NCBI GenBank assembly: GCA_934216615.1 | Contig: CAKQCB010000008.1 | Coordinates: forward strand, 62,001-126,000 | Reading direction: 5' to 3' | DNA from: an uncultured Anaerolineae bacterium | GTDB taxonomy: Bacteria > Chloroflexota > Anaerolineae > Aggregatilineales > Phototrophicaceae | Length of the DNA stretch: 64,000 nucleotides | Shown: positions 36,774-44,948 of the stretch, piece by piece | How the letters are laid out: the number at the start of each line of letters is the position of its first letter | Position numbering within the stretch: position 1 is the stretch's first letter | The notes under the pieces: generated by a model | Told to the model about the DNA's origin: nothing | Database searches by the model: none | The model's input: only the letters and a program-made list of their open reading frames with translations | Made by a program: the position numbers and the translations under genes

Positions 36774-36995
36774 TTACCTGATCACTCCTATCGGTTCAGG
36801 AATAGGACGACCCCGCTCCAATGCCAGTTCGATCCAGAGCCGTTTAGCATCTTCGATAGCCGGAAGAATTTCATCCCATTCATCGACTTCAGTCATGCAT
36901 CCGGGCAGTTCCCTGATCTGCACAAACCATGCACCGTCATCGGGGATGACTTCAATTGTATAGGGTAACATCAGGTAATCGTTCAGCGAATTCAT
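36774..36995 (-). CDS. HicB-like antitoxin-family protein
   Basis: A 73-residue HicB-family fold: LPYTIEVIPDDGAWFVQIRE, LPGCMTEVDEWDEILPAIED. HicB normally neutralises a HicA RNase, but no hicA is next to it. It lies between the XRE regulator (3 bp away) and DUF2442. It could be an orphan regulator of the element. Confidence 0.75.
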   Translation of the reverse strand: MNSLNDYLMLPYTIEVIPDDGAWFVQIRELPGCMTEVDEWDEILPAIEDAKRLWIELALERGRPIPEPIGVIR

Positions 36996-36998
36996 CTG

Positions 36999-37640
36999 TT
37001 ACCCGCGCCATTTCGGGTCAACCATCGTCGGGTCATAATCCAGCGACAGCTTGTGTTCGATAAGGGCTTTTACCCGCTGTTGCGTGGATGTGGGCAAATC
37101 CTTCCACATATACTGAAGCACCTTAGTCTCAGGTTGTATCAGAGAAACCTCATTAGGGTGTTTCAACTGCATTTCTGCAATTAATTCGTTTGCTAAGGTA
37201 CGAGCCAATCCAGGATTCGCCAGATCAATTCCTGCTAGAAGATTCTTCGGGTTCTGCCGCATTTCCTGAATCGCTTCGCGTCCTGCTGGCTGGTCAATCA
37301 TAGCTTCCAGCACACCAAGAACGGCATCCTGCTTTTCTGTTGATAGCACATCGAACATTTCTGCAAGATAATCTGCTCGGATTGAATGTGCCGATGGTTC
37401 GGGGGGAATATATCCCGCCAGACGAAACAGACGCAGAGCATCAACATCAAGCGCTTTGGCTACCAGCGATAAGGTGCGGGCATCCGGGTCTTTTGCACTT
37501 TTTTCTTCTCCTACCTTCAATAGATTGCGAATGGCAGACTCCGACACCCCTGCGGCAGCAGCTAATGACCGATTGGTATGGTCATGTTTTGTCATTAAAT
37601 CCGCGATAAAGCGTCCGAGAGTGTTGGCAGTTGAAGGCAT
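36999..37640 (-). CDS. XRE-family transcriptional regulator
   Basis: A 213-residue regulator. An N-terminal helix-turn-helix (LGRFIADLMTKHDHTNRSLA, AAGVSESAIRNLL) of the Cro/C1 type is followed by ~140 residues without a known domain. It reads away from the plasmid-like operon, with two ATGCG-N10/CGCAT-type palindromes in the divergent region, so it probably represses both directions. The ATG at 37640 is preferred over a TTG at 37646. A fragment of a second copy exists at 36419. Confidence 0.8.
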   Translation of the reverse strand: MPSTANTLGRFIADLMTKHDHTNRSLAAAAGVSESAIRNLLKVGEEKSAKDPDARTLSLVAKALDVDALRLFRLAGYIPPEPSAHSIRADYLAEMFDVLSTEKQDAVLGVLEAMIDQPAGREAIQEMRQNPKNLLAGIDLANPGLARTLANELIAEMQLKHPNEVSLIQPETKVLQYMWKDLPTSTQQRVKALIEHKLSLDYDPTMVDPKWRG

Positions 37641-37730
37641 GTACAATCCGTTTCCTTACATCATTCATCCAGTTTGTTTTACATTATACTCGCATCGCGC
37701 CCGTTTTCTGAAACGCAGTCGAAAAAGTGC

Positions 37731-37760
37731 TTGACAAAGGCAGCGCAAGTGTGGTATGTT
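37731..37760 (+). promoter_or_regulatory. Sigma70-type promoter for the element's backbone genes
   Basis: TTGACA at 37731-37736, an 18-base spacer, and TATGTT at 37755-37760. It points towards the small gene at 37889 and the parM-like gene. The first palindrome lies 12 bases downstream of the -10, about where transcription would begin. Confidence 0.65.
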
Positions 37761-37771
37761 CTGAAAAGTTA

Positions 37772-37795
37772 TTATGCGTTTTTCAGAGCGCATAA
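37772..37795. promoter_or_regulatory. Operator palindrome 1 (TTATGCG-N10-CGCATAA)
   Basis: Perfect 7-bp arms, 24 bp in all, lying over the probable transcription start. The half-site ATGCG is shared with the second palindrome 60 bp away. A natural target for the divergent XRE regulator. Confidence 0.6.
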
Positions 37796-37830
37796 GATTG
37801 TAGGCGCGACTTCGCGTTTATTTTTTCAGT

Positions 37831-37856
37831 CAAATGCGTTTCAAAAAGCGCATTTG
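37831..37856. promoter_or_regulatory. Operator palindrome 2 (CAAATGCG-N10-CGCATTTG)
   Basis: Perfect 8-bp arms with the same 10-base spacer as the first palindrome. Centres are exactly 60 bp apart, close to six helical turns, which would allow cooperative binding on one face. Confidence 0.6.
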
Positions 37857-37888
37857 TGATTTTTCAGAAATGAGTAGATTGGTGCATC

Positions 37889-38098
37889 ATGGCAAAACGT
37901 CGCGGGCGGAAGCCCCAATCCATCCCAATGAAGATCGGCAACGATCCGGCCCTGTGGCGTTACGCCAGCGTTCAGGAGGCGCTCGAAGCCAATACCCATC
38001 TGCTCGCCCGGCTCATCCAGGCAGGGGCAGAACAGGCACAAGCGGATGGGCGCGGGGTCGAAGCATCGGAAGCAGTTTCTGTACCGGAGAGCGCGTGA
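37889..38098 (+). CDS. Small basic/helical protein of the element backbone
   Basis: Sixty-nine residues beginning AKRRGRKPQSIPMKIGNDPA, then a helical part with alanine/leucine stretches and an acidic end. The AT-hook-like RRGRKP suggests DNA binding. It is the first gene after the promoter and operators. Family not recognised. Confidence 0.55.
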   Translation: MAKRRGRKPQSIPMKIGNDPALWRYASVQEALEANTHLLARLIQAGAEQAQADGRGVEASEAVSVPESA

Positions 38099-38158
38099 TG
38101 AGCGCGTCTCTTTTTTTCGTCAGCCTGTCCGTATCGAGTCCGTACAGCCGGAGGAACC

Positions 38159-38359
38159 ATGATTAAGCGTATCGAATTCAGTCTCAACCTGGACGACCCA
38201 CGCGAGGCGGCGATTTATCGCGCCCTCAAGCCATCGCTGCGCTACCGCCGCGCCGGAGCCGTCATCCGCCAAGCGCTGGACAGCCTGCTCATCGGCGAGG
38301 ATGTTCAGCCCAAACCGCAACTATCTGCAAAACAGGAGAACCAGCATGAGCAAGCGTAA
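38159..38359 (+). CDS. Small ParR-like/RHH candidate protein
   Basis: Sixty-six residues: KRIEFSLNLDDPREAAIYRA, RRAGAVIRQALDSLLIGED. This strand plus helices layout resembles ribbon-helix-helix proteins, including the small adaptors (ParR/StbB) that link ParM filaments to centromere DNA. Its stop overlaps the start of the ParM-like gene by 14 bp, so the two are coupled. The ParR role is an inference. Confidence 0.6.
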   Translation: MIKRIEFSLNLDDPREAAIYRALKPSLRYRRAGAVIRQALDSLLIGEDVQPKPQLSAKQENQHEQA

Positions 38360-39404
38360 CACGAAGAATACTGCACTGCCGGGAAGCACACTCACCATTG
38401 GACTGGACATCGGTTATGGCGTGGTCAAAGCTGTGACCGCCGACCAAGTGGTGATGTTCCCGTCGGTCATGGGTCACGCCCGCGAGATCAAGTTCCAGCA
38501 GGATGAAATCACCAAACGACATCCCGGCGACCAGATCAGTGACGACGAAGGCGCTTGGTTTGTGGGCGATCTGGCACTGGCACAACTTCCGCCCGGTGAA
38601 CTGCTGCGTCTGCGCGGACGGACGGCGAATGAATCCACAATGGGTAATGCTTTCCGTTTGCGTCTCGCCAAAGTCGCTATTGGCAAGCTGATGCAGGGGA
38701 TGCGGGAACAGGACATTGTGCATATCCGCATCACCACCGGCCTGCCAACCGACCACATGCGCGATGCCGCCGAACTCAAAGCCTCGCTGCTCGGTCAGCA
38801 TCTTATCAGAACCGATACTGCCGACCTCATCGCCAATGTCACCGAAGTGATGGTCATGCCCCAGCCCTATGGCACGATTTACGCCGCCACGCTGACCGAA
38901 AACGGTGAGATCAACCGGGGTCATGCTTACCGCAGAACGGGGGTGTGTGATGTGGGGACGTACACGGTTGACCTGGCACTGGACGATGAAGGCGAATTCG
39001 TGGATGCCGAAAGCGGCAGTGTGGAAAGCGGAGTCTATACCGCGCAGGAGCGCATCGCGGCGATGCTGGAACGCGACTACCGGGAGAAGATGCCGTTCAG
39101 GATCGTCGAGGAAGTCCTGCGAACCGGGATTTTCCACGCCAACGGTCAGCCAGTGGATTACCGCGAGATGGTCGAAGAAGCACTCACACCGCTGCGAAGC
39201 GCGACCCTCAATCTGCTCAGCGAGAAGTGGCAGCGCGGCACGATTGTCGATGTGATCTATCTGTCTGGTGGCGGCGCGGAACTGGTGTATCAGGATATCG
39301 CCGAAGCCTATCCGCAGACGCAGCTGGTGACGGATGCCCAGCTTGCCAATGCGCGCGGCTATCTCAGTTATGCCCGCTTTGTCGCTCGTCAGCAGGCGGG
39401 CTGA
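38346..39404 (+). CDS. ParM/StbA-like actin-family segregation protein
   Basis: A 352-residue actin-like ATPase. Phosphate-1 loop TIGLDIGYGVVKAV at ~17-30, a central GVCDVGTYTVDLAL (phosphate 2) and near the C-terminus IYLSGGGAELVY (adenosine motif). Such proteins form filaments that push plasmid copies apart. The ATG at 38346 has a strong AGGAGAACC site. Its presence in an integrated element implies a stage as a low-copy circle. Coupled to the small upstream gene. Confidence 0.85.
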   Translation: MSKRNTKNTALPGSTLTIGLDIGYGVVKAVTADQVVMFPSVMGHAREIKFQQDEITKRHPGDQISDDEGAWFVGDLALAQLPPGELLRLRGRTANESTMGNAFRLRLAKVAIGKLMQGMREQDIVHIRITTGLPTDHMRDAAELKASLLGQHLIRTDTADLIANVTEVMVMPQPYGTIYAATLTENGEINRGHAYRRTGVCDVGTYTVDLALDDEGEFVDAESGSVESGVYTAQERIAAMLERDYREKMPFRIVEEVLRTGIFHANGQPVDYREMVEEALTPLRSATLNLLSEKWQRGTIVDVIYLSGGGAELVYQDIAEAYPQTQLVTDAQLANARGYLSYARFVARQQAG

Positions 39405-39419
39405 GAGGCAGATGGGGTG

Positions 39420-39456
39420 TCGGTCTGGTTCGGACGCGATTCGGACTGGTTCGGAC
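39420..39456 (+). repeat. Two 16-bp direct repeats, 21-bp period
   Basis: TCGGTCTGGTTCGGAC at 39420 and TCGGACTGGTTCGGAC at 39441 differ at one base. The 21-bp period is two helical turns. They lie just after the ParM-like gene and 23 bp before the next start, so they are a candidate centromere (parC) or operator. Confidence 0.6.
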
Positions 39457-39478
39457 ACCCTCGAAAGGTGAAAAGTGC

Positions 39479-39886
39479 ATGGCGAAGCAGAAACGGGCGA
39501 CGGCAACGGTGAAGATGACCTACAGCGAGGATGCTGACCTGATCGCCTGGTGGAACAGCATCCCACGCGGGAGTCGCAATGCGGTGATGAAGGACATAAT
39601 GCGCGATTACATCGCCCGTGAGGGCGGCGGCTATCGCCCGATCCTGCCGCGTAACGTGCCTCAGCCCTTCGATCCGGCGCGTTTCACCCAGGTCTGTGAC
39701 GACACCGCCTGGATACGCGCCGCGCTGATGGATCTGCCGGACTACATTGAACGGGTCATCCAGCATGTGGCTGCCGTCGCGCCGGGGAATGGAGCGTCTG
39801 CCGGGAACGGCATCGCCCATCCTACTGAGGTGTCTGACGATGCCGCTGAGCGACGGGAACAGCGCATGAAGAAAGCAAAGTGGTGA
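39479..39886 (+). CDS. Small putative DNA-binding protein of the backbone
   Basis: A 135-residue protein. Its N-terminal part (ATVKMTYSEDADLIAWWNSI, SRNAVMKDIMRDYIAR) resembles a ribbon-helix-helix domain: a short strand then two helices. The C-terminal half is alanine-rich and ends in a basic stretch (RREQRMKKAKW). Placed after the ParM-like gene and its repeats, it is another candidate for the adaptor or auto-regulator. The ATG at 39479 follows CGAAAGGTG. Confidence 0.6.
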   Translation: MAKQKRATATVKMTYSEDADLIAWWNSIPRGSRNAVMKDIMRDYIAREGGGYRPILPRNVPQPFDPARFTQVCDDTAWIRAALMDLPDYIERVIQHVAAVAPGNGASAGNGIAHPTEVSDDAAERREQRMKKAKW

Positions 39887-40289
39887 GGGGGCATATGGTC
39901 ATACAGCCAGCCGAAGCACAAGCCGCAAGGCAGGACGCTCCGCCTCCTGCCGGGTGCAACGTCGAGGCGTTGCACCCATCTCAGACCCCGTGCGGGTATC
40001 GTGTGATGACAAAAATGTCCACACGGGGTCTGAAGCGAGCTAAATCCAGCTCGCTCCTCATGCGCCGGAGAGGCTGGTGCAGCCCGCGCCGCGAGCCGCA
40101 CAAGTGCGACGGTGCAGAGCGTCCGCCGCACCGGTCAGCGTGGTTCGCCACGCCGACCGAGCGCACATCGTGCCGATCTGCGCTAAAAGCTGCACCATGC
40201 TTCAGCAGAAGACCGAGCATGGTGAAACGGCCTGCGGCGCATGTCCTACGGCACATGATCTGGAAGAAGAATCGAGGAGAGGTCAATCC
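39887..40289 (+). other. GC-rich gap with two strong hairpins, candidate oriT/origin
   Basis: About 400 bases with no convincing gene. It has a perfect 12-bp inverted repeat, TCAGACCCCGTG (39981-39992) and CACGGGGTCTGA (40022-40033), with a 29-base loop, followed at once by GCGAGCT (40035-40041)/AGCTCGC (40048-40054). Its position upstream of the HU-like, RHH and relaxase genes is usual for a transfer origin or a replication origin. A reading frame at 39880-40293 is open, but its composition looks non-coding. Confidence 0.4.
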
Positions 40290-40610
40290 ATGAATCACCG
40301 TCAGACGGTGCAGGCAGTCGCACGACGGTTGCCACATCTACAGAAGCATATCGTTGCCGAAGTGCTGGAAGTTGCCGCTGAGGTGTGGGCGGCGGAACTG
40401 GCACAGCCCGACGGTGTAGTGACCGTCGTCAACCTGGGCAGGCTGCATGTCGAAGCCCAGCAGATGCAGGTCGGCGGCGCAGTCCGTGAAAAGTTGAAAG
40501 CTCAGTACGGCACAGTACCGGTGACGATCCGACGACTGTACTACCGGTTTCGTCCATCGAGCTGGCTGAGAGATTTGATCGAGGAGGCATATGAAAAGGA
40601 AGAAGACTGA
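40290..40610 (+). CDS. HU/IHF-like DNA-binding protein
   Basis: A 106-residue protein with HU-like order: two helices (TVQAVARRLPHLQKHIVAEV, VAAEVWAAELA), then TVVNLGRLHVEA in the position of HU's GFGTFxVRER. A short arm-like segment and a C-terminal helix follow. HU/IHF proteins bend DNA and help relaxosomes, recombination and replication starts. A GAGGAGAGG site precedes the ATG. It overlaps the next gene by 20 bp. Confidence 0.6.
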   Translation: MNHRQTVQAVARRLPHLQKHIVAEVLEVAAEVWAAELAQPDGVVTVVNLGRLHVEAQQMQVGGAVREKLKAQYGTVPVTIRRLYYRFRPSSWLRDLIEEAYEKEED

Positions 40611-40899
40611 CCTGTATACCGAACGCCAGACGGTCAGCCTGACACCGGAGCAGATGCGGCGGTTGAAAGAACTGCGCTCAGTGCGGGCACGCAAGGACGG
40701 GCGGCTGATCCACATCACCGACCTGATCCGAGATGCGGTGAACTACTATCTTGCCGCCCAGGAGGATTTACCCGGTTCACGACGGGCGATTGCGAAGGGC
40801 GTTGAGGCGAAGATGGATGCACTGGATGAGAAGGTCGAAGTGCTGACCACGACGCTGAATGACTTCATCGAGCGTGTCACGCGGCGGCGGGGGCAGTAG
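40591..40899 (+). CDS. Ribbon-helix-helix relaxosome accessory protein (MobC-like)
   Basis: A 102-residue protein with a short strand and helices, YTERQTVSLTPEQMRRLKEL and THITDLIRDAVNYY-like (ITDLIRDAVNYYL), typical of RHH DNA-binding proteins. The C-terminal part is a coiled coil (VEAKMDALDEKVEVLTTTLN). Lying 3 bp before the relaxase, it is the expected nicking accessory. The MobC-like role is inferred from position and fold. Confidence 0.65.
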   Translation: MKRKKTDLYTERQTVSLTPEQMRRLKELRSVRARKDGRLIHITDLIRDAVNYYLAAQEDLPGSRRAIAKGVEAKMDALDEKVEVLTTTLNDFIERVTRRRGQ

Positions 40900-40902
40900 G
40901 GC

Positions 40903-41892
40903 ATGGATCACAGGCAAATGTGTGTTTCCAATCTGCGCTACAAGCGCCCGATCGCCGGTGAAGGCAAGCGCATGAAGCAGCTTCTCGGCTATCTGACGTA
41001 CCGCGACAGCCGCGACAAAGGCGTGAAGCTGGTCGCCGGGCAGGAGCGCTGGGTCGATCACGGCATGGGTGGTTCAGTGGCGGAAATCGCGCAGCGCTGT
41101 GACGACCTGCGCAGCCAGCATGTGTTGACCTTCTCGCTGGTGGTCAATCCCAATCCGCAGCTGGTGGCGATGATTCCACATGACCAGCGTGAGCAGTTCG
41201 TGCGGGAACTAACCGAGCGCACGGTGGATGGTTTCTTCGAGGCACGTGGGCTGGATAGCGGCTGCGAATACAGCTATGTCGCGCATCACCGCGAGAGCGA
41301 CGATCCACAGGCACCGGGCATGCACAATCCCCATACCCATGTGGTACTGCCGGGTACAGTCTGGAGCGAGGAACACGGCGAACGCATCAACCTCTACTTC
41401 TCGCAGAGTAGGAAGGTGGATCATATCGAGCTGCTGCATGATGTGACCGAACAGCACATGGCCGACCTGCTGGATCGCTACGTCGGGCTGGACTGGGAAC
41501 AGCGCTATGATGCGCTCGAAGCGATGCGTGAGGAGCAGAAGCAGATCACCGAGGCTGAGCCGCATGGGTACCACATCAGCGAGGATGGGCATCAAATACC
41601 GTTCTGGGGTGGTGTGCGCCAGGTGGACGAAGAGCACTGCGCTGTTGGTTACTACATGCCATTTGTGGATGACGAGGGGGAGGTCAGCGTCCAGTTTCGT
41701 CCGGTTGCGGTGGGGCTGGACAGGCATTATGCCACTCAGTTGAGCGCCGTTGTCGCCGAGCGGCTGCATCAGTATCCCGACGATCATCTGAGGCTCTATC
41801 AGGAGACGATCCGCATCCTGCTCGATGAGGAACATGAGGACATCCAGCCGCCGCAGCCAACGGTAGAGCGATCATTCGACATTGATTTATAA
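40903..41892 (+). CDS. Relaxase/mobilization protein
   Basis: A 329-residue protein with the three-histidine relaxase motif HNPHTHVVL (H141, H144, H146) at the right distance after an N-terminal region holding Tyr candidates (GYLTYRD, Y30/Y33). Relaxases nick at oriT and stay bound to the 5' end for transfer. The C-terminal ~120 residues are unassigned. No coupling protein or secretion gene is found in the element, so transfer would need a helper. Family assignment rests on the motif and the RHH neighbour. Confidence 0.7.
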   Translation: MDHRQMCVSNLRYKRPIAGEGKRMKQLLGYLTYRDSRDKGVKLVAGQERWVDHGMGGSVAEIAQRCDDLRSQHVLTFSLVVNPNPQLVAMIPHDQREQFVRELTERTVDGFFEARGLDSGCEYSYVAHHRESDDPQAPGMHNPHTHVVLPGTVWSEEHGERINLYFSQSRKVDHIELLHDVTEQHMADLLDRYVGLDWEQRYDALEAMREEQKQITEAEPHGYHISEDGHQIPFWGGVRQVDEEHCAVGYYMPFVDDEGEVSVQFRPVAVGLDRHYATQLSAVVAERLHQYPDDHLRLYQETIRILLDEEHEDIQPPQPTVERSFDIDL

Positions 41893-41958
41893 ACGGAAAC
41901 GGGGTGTGTCCGTCGCTCAACGCCACACCCCGCATCCTCATACGAAAGTGAAGACAGT

Positions 41959-44847
41959 ATGACACAGAATATACCCGTCAGCAAGACGGACGAAATCACG
42001 CCAACAGATCGCCGCGCTTTTCTGCGAGCGTTGTACGGTTCTGCACCGGATGACCTGTATCTCGAACTGCGCTGTATCCATCCTCAAAGGGGCGAGGTGC
42101 GGACGCTGTGGGGAAGGATGGGCGATAAGCGCGGACTTGCCGCTGTGCTAAAGCAAGCGGATAAGCTCAATGGCGAGGGGTATGGTGTATATTTCGCGCC
42201 CTGCCTGCGTAAAGAGAAGAAGGGCAGTGCCGACTCTGCGACCTGGGTTCCGGCGCTGTGGATCGACATCGACAGCACCGACCCGCGCAATCTGGAGAAA
42301 CTGAAAACCTTCGACCCTACGCCGAGTTTCATCGTTTCCAGCGGGGGTGGCTGGCACGCGTACTGGCTATTGGAGCAGCCTTTCATGCTGGAAACCGACC
42401 AAGACAAGCAAAAGATCGCCGCTGTTCTGCGTGGGCTGTTTGCAACTCTGGACGGTGACCCGGGTTATGTGAAGTCCGTCGCCTCGGTGATGCGCTTGCC
42501 GGGATCGGTCAACACCAAACCAGAGCGCGGTGGCATAGCAGTGGCGATTATCGAGAGCTATCCTGAGAGAAGATATTCGCTAAGCGCGTTCGCCTGGCTG
42601 GAAAGCGATGAGAGAGAGGAACGCATCGGGGATATGCGCGTGGTTACGCTCAACAGCAATGGGCAACATCCGCTGCCGCCGCGCACGGAACAGTATCTCG
42701 CCAGTGGCGCGCACAACGGCAGCCGCAACGCCGAACTGTTTGCCGCTGCCTGTCAGCTTCGGGATGCCGGTTATAGCCAAAGTGATGCCGAACAAGAGTT
42801 AGTCGCACGGCATGTTGCCGATGGGGATGGGAGCGAGAACCCTGCTTCACGGGAGAAGGAAGCCAGAGCCACCATCGCCAGCGCCTACCGTCAGCCTCCC
42901 AGAGAGCCTATCGCTGCACCACGTCAGCAAGCAAGGGAGAAGGTTGCACAGCTTGTAGGCAGTTATGCCCCGGATCAGCGCCGGGAACGTCCGACGGCGG
43001 AGCAGATCGCGGAGGCGGTGCAGGCGTGCGCGCATCTGAACGCGGTGGAATGGGCGGAGGAACGCCAGCGGCTGAAATCTGTCTGTGGGGACGGACTGCG
43101 GTTGGTAGATCTGGATCGCGTCTACCGCGAAGCGCGCCGCAGCCTGGAACGGCAGAGTCTGCCGAGCGAAGATCGCTACCTGATCACCGATGGCTGCATC
43201 GTTTACGAGAAAGTCACCGAACGCGGCGTGAACCGCCAGCGGATCGCCGACTGGACGGCGCAGGTGGTCGAACGCACATCGCGCATCGACGATGATGGAC
43301 AGGTCGAGCACATGGTCAGGCTTGAACTCAGCCGTGAGGGGAAAACACAGCCGCTGATCGTACCGAGCGAACTTTTTGGCGATGCCAACGCGCTTCAGCG
43401 CCACATCGCCCGGCAGGCCGGTGAACGCTTTACCGCCCGCACCGGCATGAATAAACATCTGCCGATGGCGCTGCTGAGCCTGTCGGGGGAGTATCCCACC
43501 CGGACGACCTACCGCTTCATGGGCTGGACACAGATCAACGAACGCTGGGCGTATGTGACACCAAACCTCACGGTTAGCGCTGACGGTGTTTATGAACAAG
43601 CGCCGGAAGTGGAACTGGAAACCCGCCTGCGCGATTATGGTCTGCATGAAACGGATTGGTCACAGAGCCTTGCCGCACTCGCGGCGCTGAAGGATACTCT
43701 GCCGGCTGACATCGCTCCCGCACTGATCGCTTATGCGGTTCTGCCGCTGGTACAGCGATTTTTCCCCACAGCCGCGCCTAAACCCGCGCTGCATCTGCAA
43801 GGCACGACTGGTACCGGAAAATCCGAAATTGCCTCATTGCTGTGCAGTTTCTATGGGCAGTTCACCCGTGACATGCCACCGGGGCAGTGGGGCGACACGG
43901 TGAATACGGTCGAGGCGCTGGGTTATTCGCTGGCGGATGCGCTCTACTGGGTGGATGACTACAAAACGATCTACGCCGATGAGCGCACCTTCACCCGCTT
44001 TCTGCAAAGCTACTCGCGCGGCATGGGACGTGGACGCTTAACCCGTGAAGCCAGAATGAGACAGGAACGCCCCTGTCGCGGACACATCCTCAGCACCGGC
44101 GAGACCACGCTTGATGGCGAAGCATCCATCCTGGCTCGTATGATCGTGCTGAAGGTCGCGCCCTGGGGTGAACGCGATCCTAATGGGCAGGCGCTCAGGC
44201 AGGCTGATCAACTGCGCGAGTATCTCTCCGGATTTACGGCGCAGTTTGCCCGGTGGATCGCAGATCAGGCGGAAACCAATAATCTGACAGCAACGCTTTC
44301 TAAGGGCTTTGCCAGCAGCACACAGGGCTACCAGGACAAGCTGGCGAGCAAAGGTGTGCAGGCATCCACCGTCGGACGGCTGGTGCAGAACTGGGCGGTG
44401 CTGGTCACGACCTATCGTCTACTTCGTACTTTTCTGATGGAACGGGATGCTGATGATGCCCTGCCTCCCTGGTGCGATACCATTCTGGATGGGGCACAGG
44501 CGATGCGTGAGGAACGCGCCGGTCTGCTGTTCCTGGACGGGCTTCAGCAGCTCCTCGCCAGCGGCGAACTGATGCTGGCAACCGACATGCGCCAGCCGGA
44601 AGAAGCGCGGCCTGGAACGACCATCGTCGGCTACAAGGACGGTCAGCACGCACTGATCCTGCCCGATGTGGCGTATCGGGCTGTCGTGCGAATCCATCCG
44701 CTGAAGTTCAACACTGCCGCGATTGGCGCACAGCTTCAGGAGGACGGCTGGCTGATCCCCGGCACGAACAGCCTGACAGTGCAGCGACGTGTGCGCGGCA
44801 TCCCGACGCGCTTCTGGCAGCTCAAAGCCGACTTCATCGAGATGTGA
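41959..44847 (+). CDS. AEP primase-helicase replication protein
   Basis: A 962-residue fusion. Residues ~30-230 form a RepB/AEP-type primase: DID metal motif (103-105) and SGGGWHAYWLLEQ (about 128-140). A primase C-terminal helical domain (about 255-320; NGSRNAELFAAACQLRDAGY) follows. The C-terminal half is a P-loop ATPase: Walker A LQGTTGTGKSEIASL (about 611-625) and a Walker B-like LYWVDDYKTI. It should start and drive replication of the excised circle. GC content matches the backbone, not the defence genes. A terminator lies 50 bp after. Confidence 0.85.
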   Translation: MTQNIPVSKTDEITPTDRRAFLRALYGSAPDDLYLELRCIHPQRGEVRTLWGRMGDKRGLAAVLKQADKLNGEGYGVYFAPCLRKEKKGSADSATWVPALWIDIDSTDPRNLEKLKTFDPTPSFIVSSGGGWHAYWLLEQPFMLETDQDKQKIAAVLRGLFATLDGDPGYVKSVASVMRLPGSVNTKPERGGIAVAIIESYPERRYSLSAFAWLESDEREERIGDMRVVTLNSNGQHPLPPRTEQYLASGAHNGSRNAELFAAACQLRDAGYSQSDAEQELVARHVADGDGSENPASREKEARATIASAYRQPPREPIAAPRQQAREKVAQLVGSYAPDQRRERPTAEQIAEAVQACAHLNAVEWAEERQRLKSVCGDGLRLVDLDRVYREARRSLERQSLPSEDRYLITDGCIVYEKVTERGVNRQRIADWTAQVVERTSRIDDDGQVEHMVRLELSREGKTQPLIVPSELFGDANALQRHIARQAGERFTARTGMNKHLPMALLSLSGEYPTRTTYRFMGWTQINERWAYVTPNLTVSADGVYEQAPEVELETRLRDYGLHETDWSQSLAALAALKDTLPADIAPALIAYAVLPLVQRFFPTAAPKPALHLQGTTGTGKSEIASLLCSFYGQFTRDMPPGQWGDTVNTVEALGYSLADALYWVDDYKTIYADERTFTRFLQSYSRGMGRGRLTREARMRQERPCRGHILSTGETTLDGEASILARMIVLKVAPWGERDPNGQALRQADQLREYLSGFTAQFARWIADQAETNNLTATLSKGFASSTQGYQDKLASKGVQASTVGRLVQNWAVLVTTYRLLRTFLMERDADDALPPWCDTILDGAQAMREERAGLLFLDGLQQLLASGELMLATDMRQPEEARPGTTIVGYKDGQHALILPDVAYRAVVRIHPLKFNTAAIGAQLQEDGWLIPGTNSLTVQRRVRGIPTRFWQLKADFIEM

Positions 44848-44900
44848 CGCCTGTGACGCTGTTTCATCAACGCGATTGGTTTCATCGCATAGAGAAGGAA

Positions 44901-44948
44901 AGCACTTGTTTCACTTGTGACAGTGTTTCACAAAACAGGTGCTTTTTA
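44901..44948 (+). terminator. Terminator after primase-helicase gene
   Basis: AGCACTTGTTT pairs with AAACAGGTGCT (one G-U) and is followed by a TTTTTATT tract. It also overlaps the stop of the convergent secreted-protein gene. Confidence 0.7.
44905..44927 (+). repeat. CTTGTTTCA-N-TTGTGACAG repeat, copy 1
   Basis: This stretch recurs at 46658-46680 with two changes over 21 bases. The copies flank the secreted-protein gene. Related pieces (TGTGACGCTGTTTCATC near 44868; GTCACAGGTGAAACAG near 46557) surround them. It may be a shared protein-binding site or a recombination scar. Confidence 0.5.

Noticed and set aside
36774..36995. Complete HicAB toxin-antitoxin pair
   Set aside because: Only the HicB-like gene is present; no HicA-like small dsRBD gene is next to it.
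39880..40293. 137-residue open frame in the gap before the HU-like gene
   Set aside because: Low-complexity Arg/Ser/Pro composition, no ribosome site and two strong hairpins; more likely a noncoding control region.
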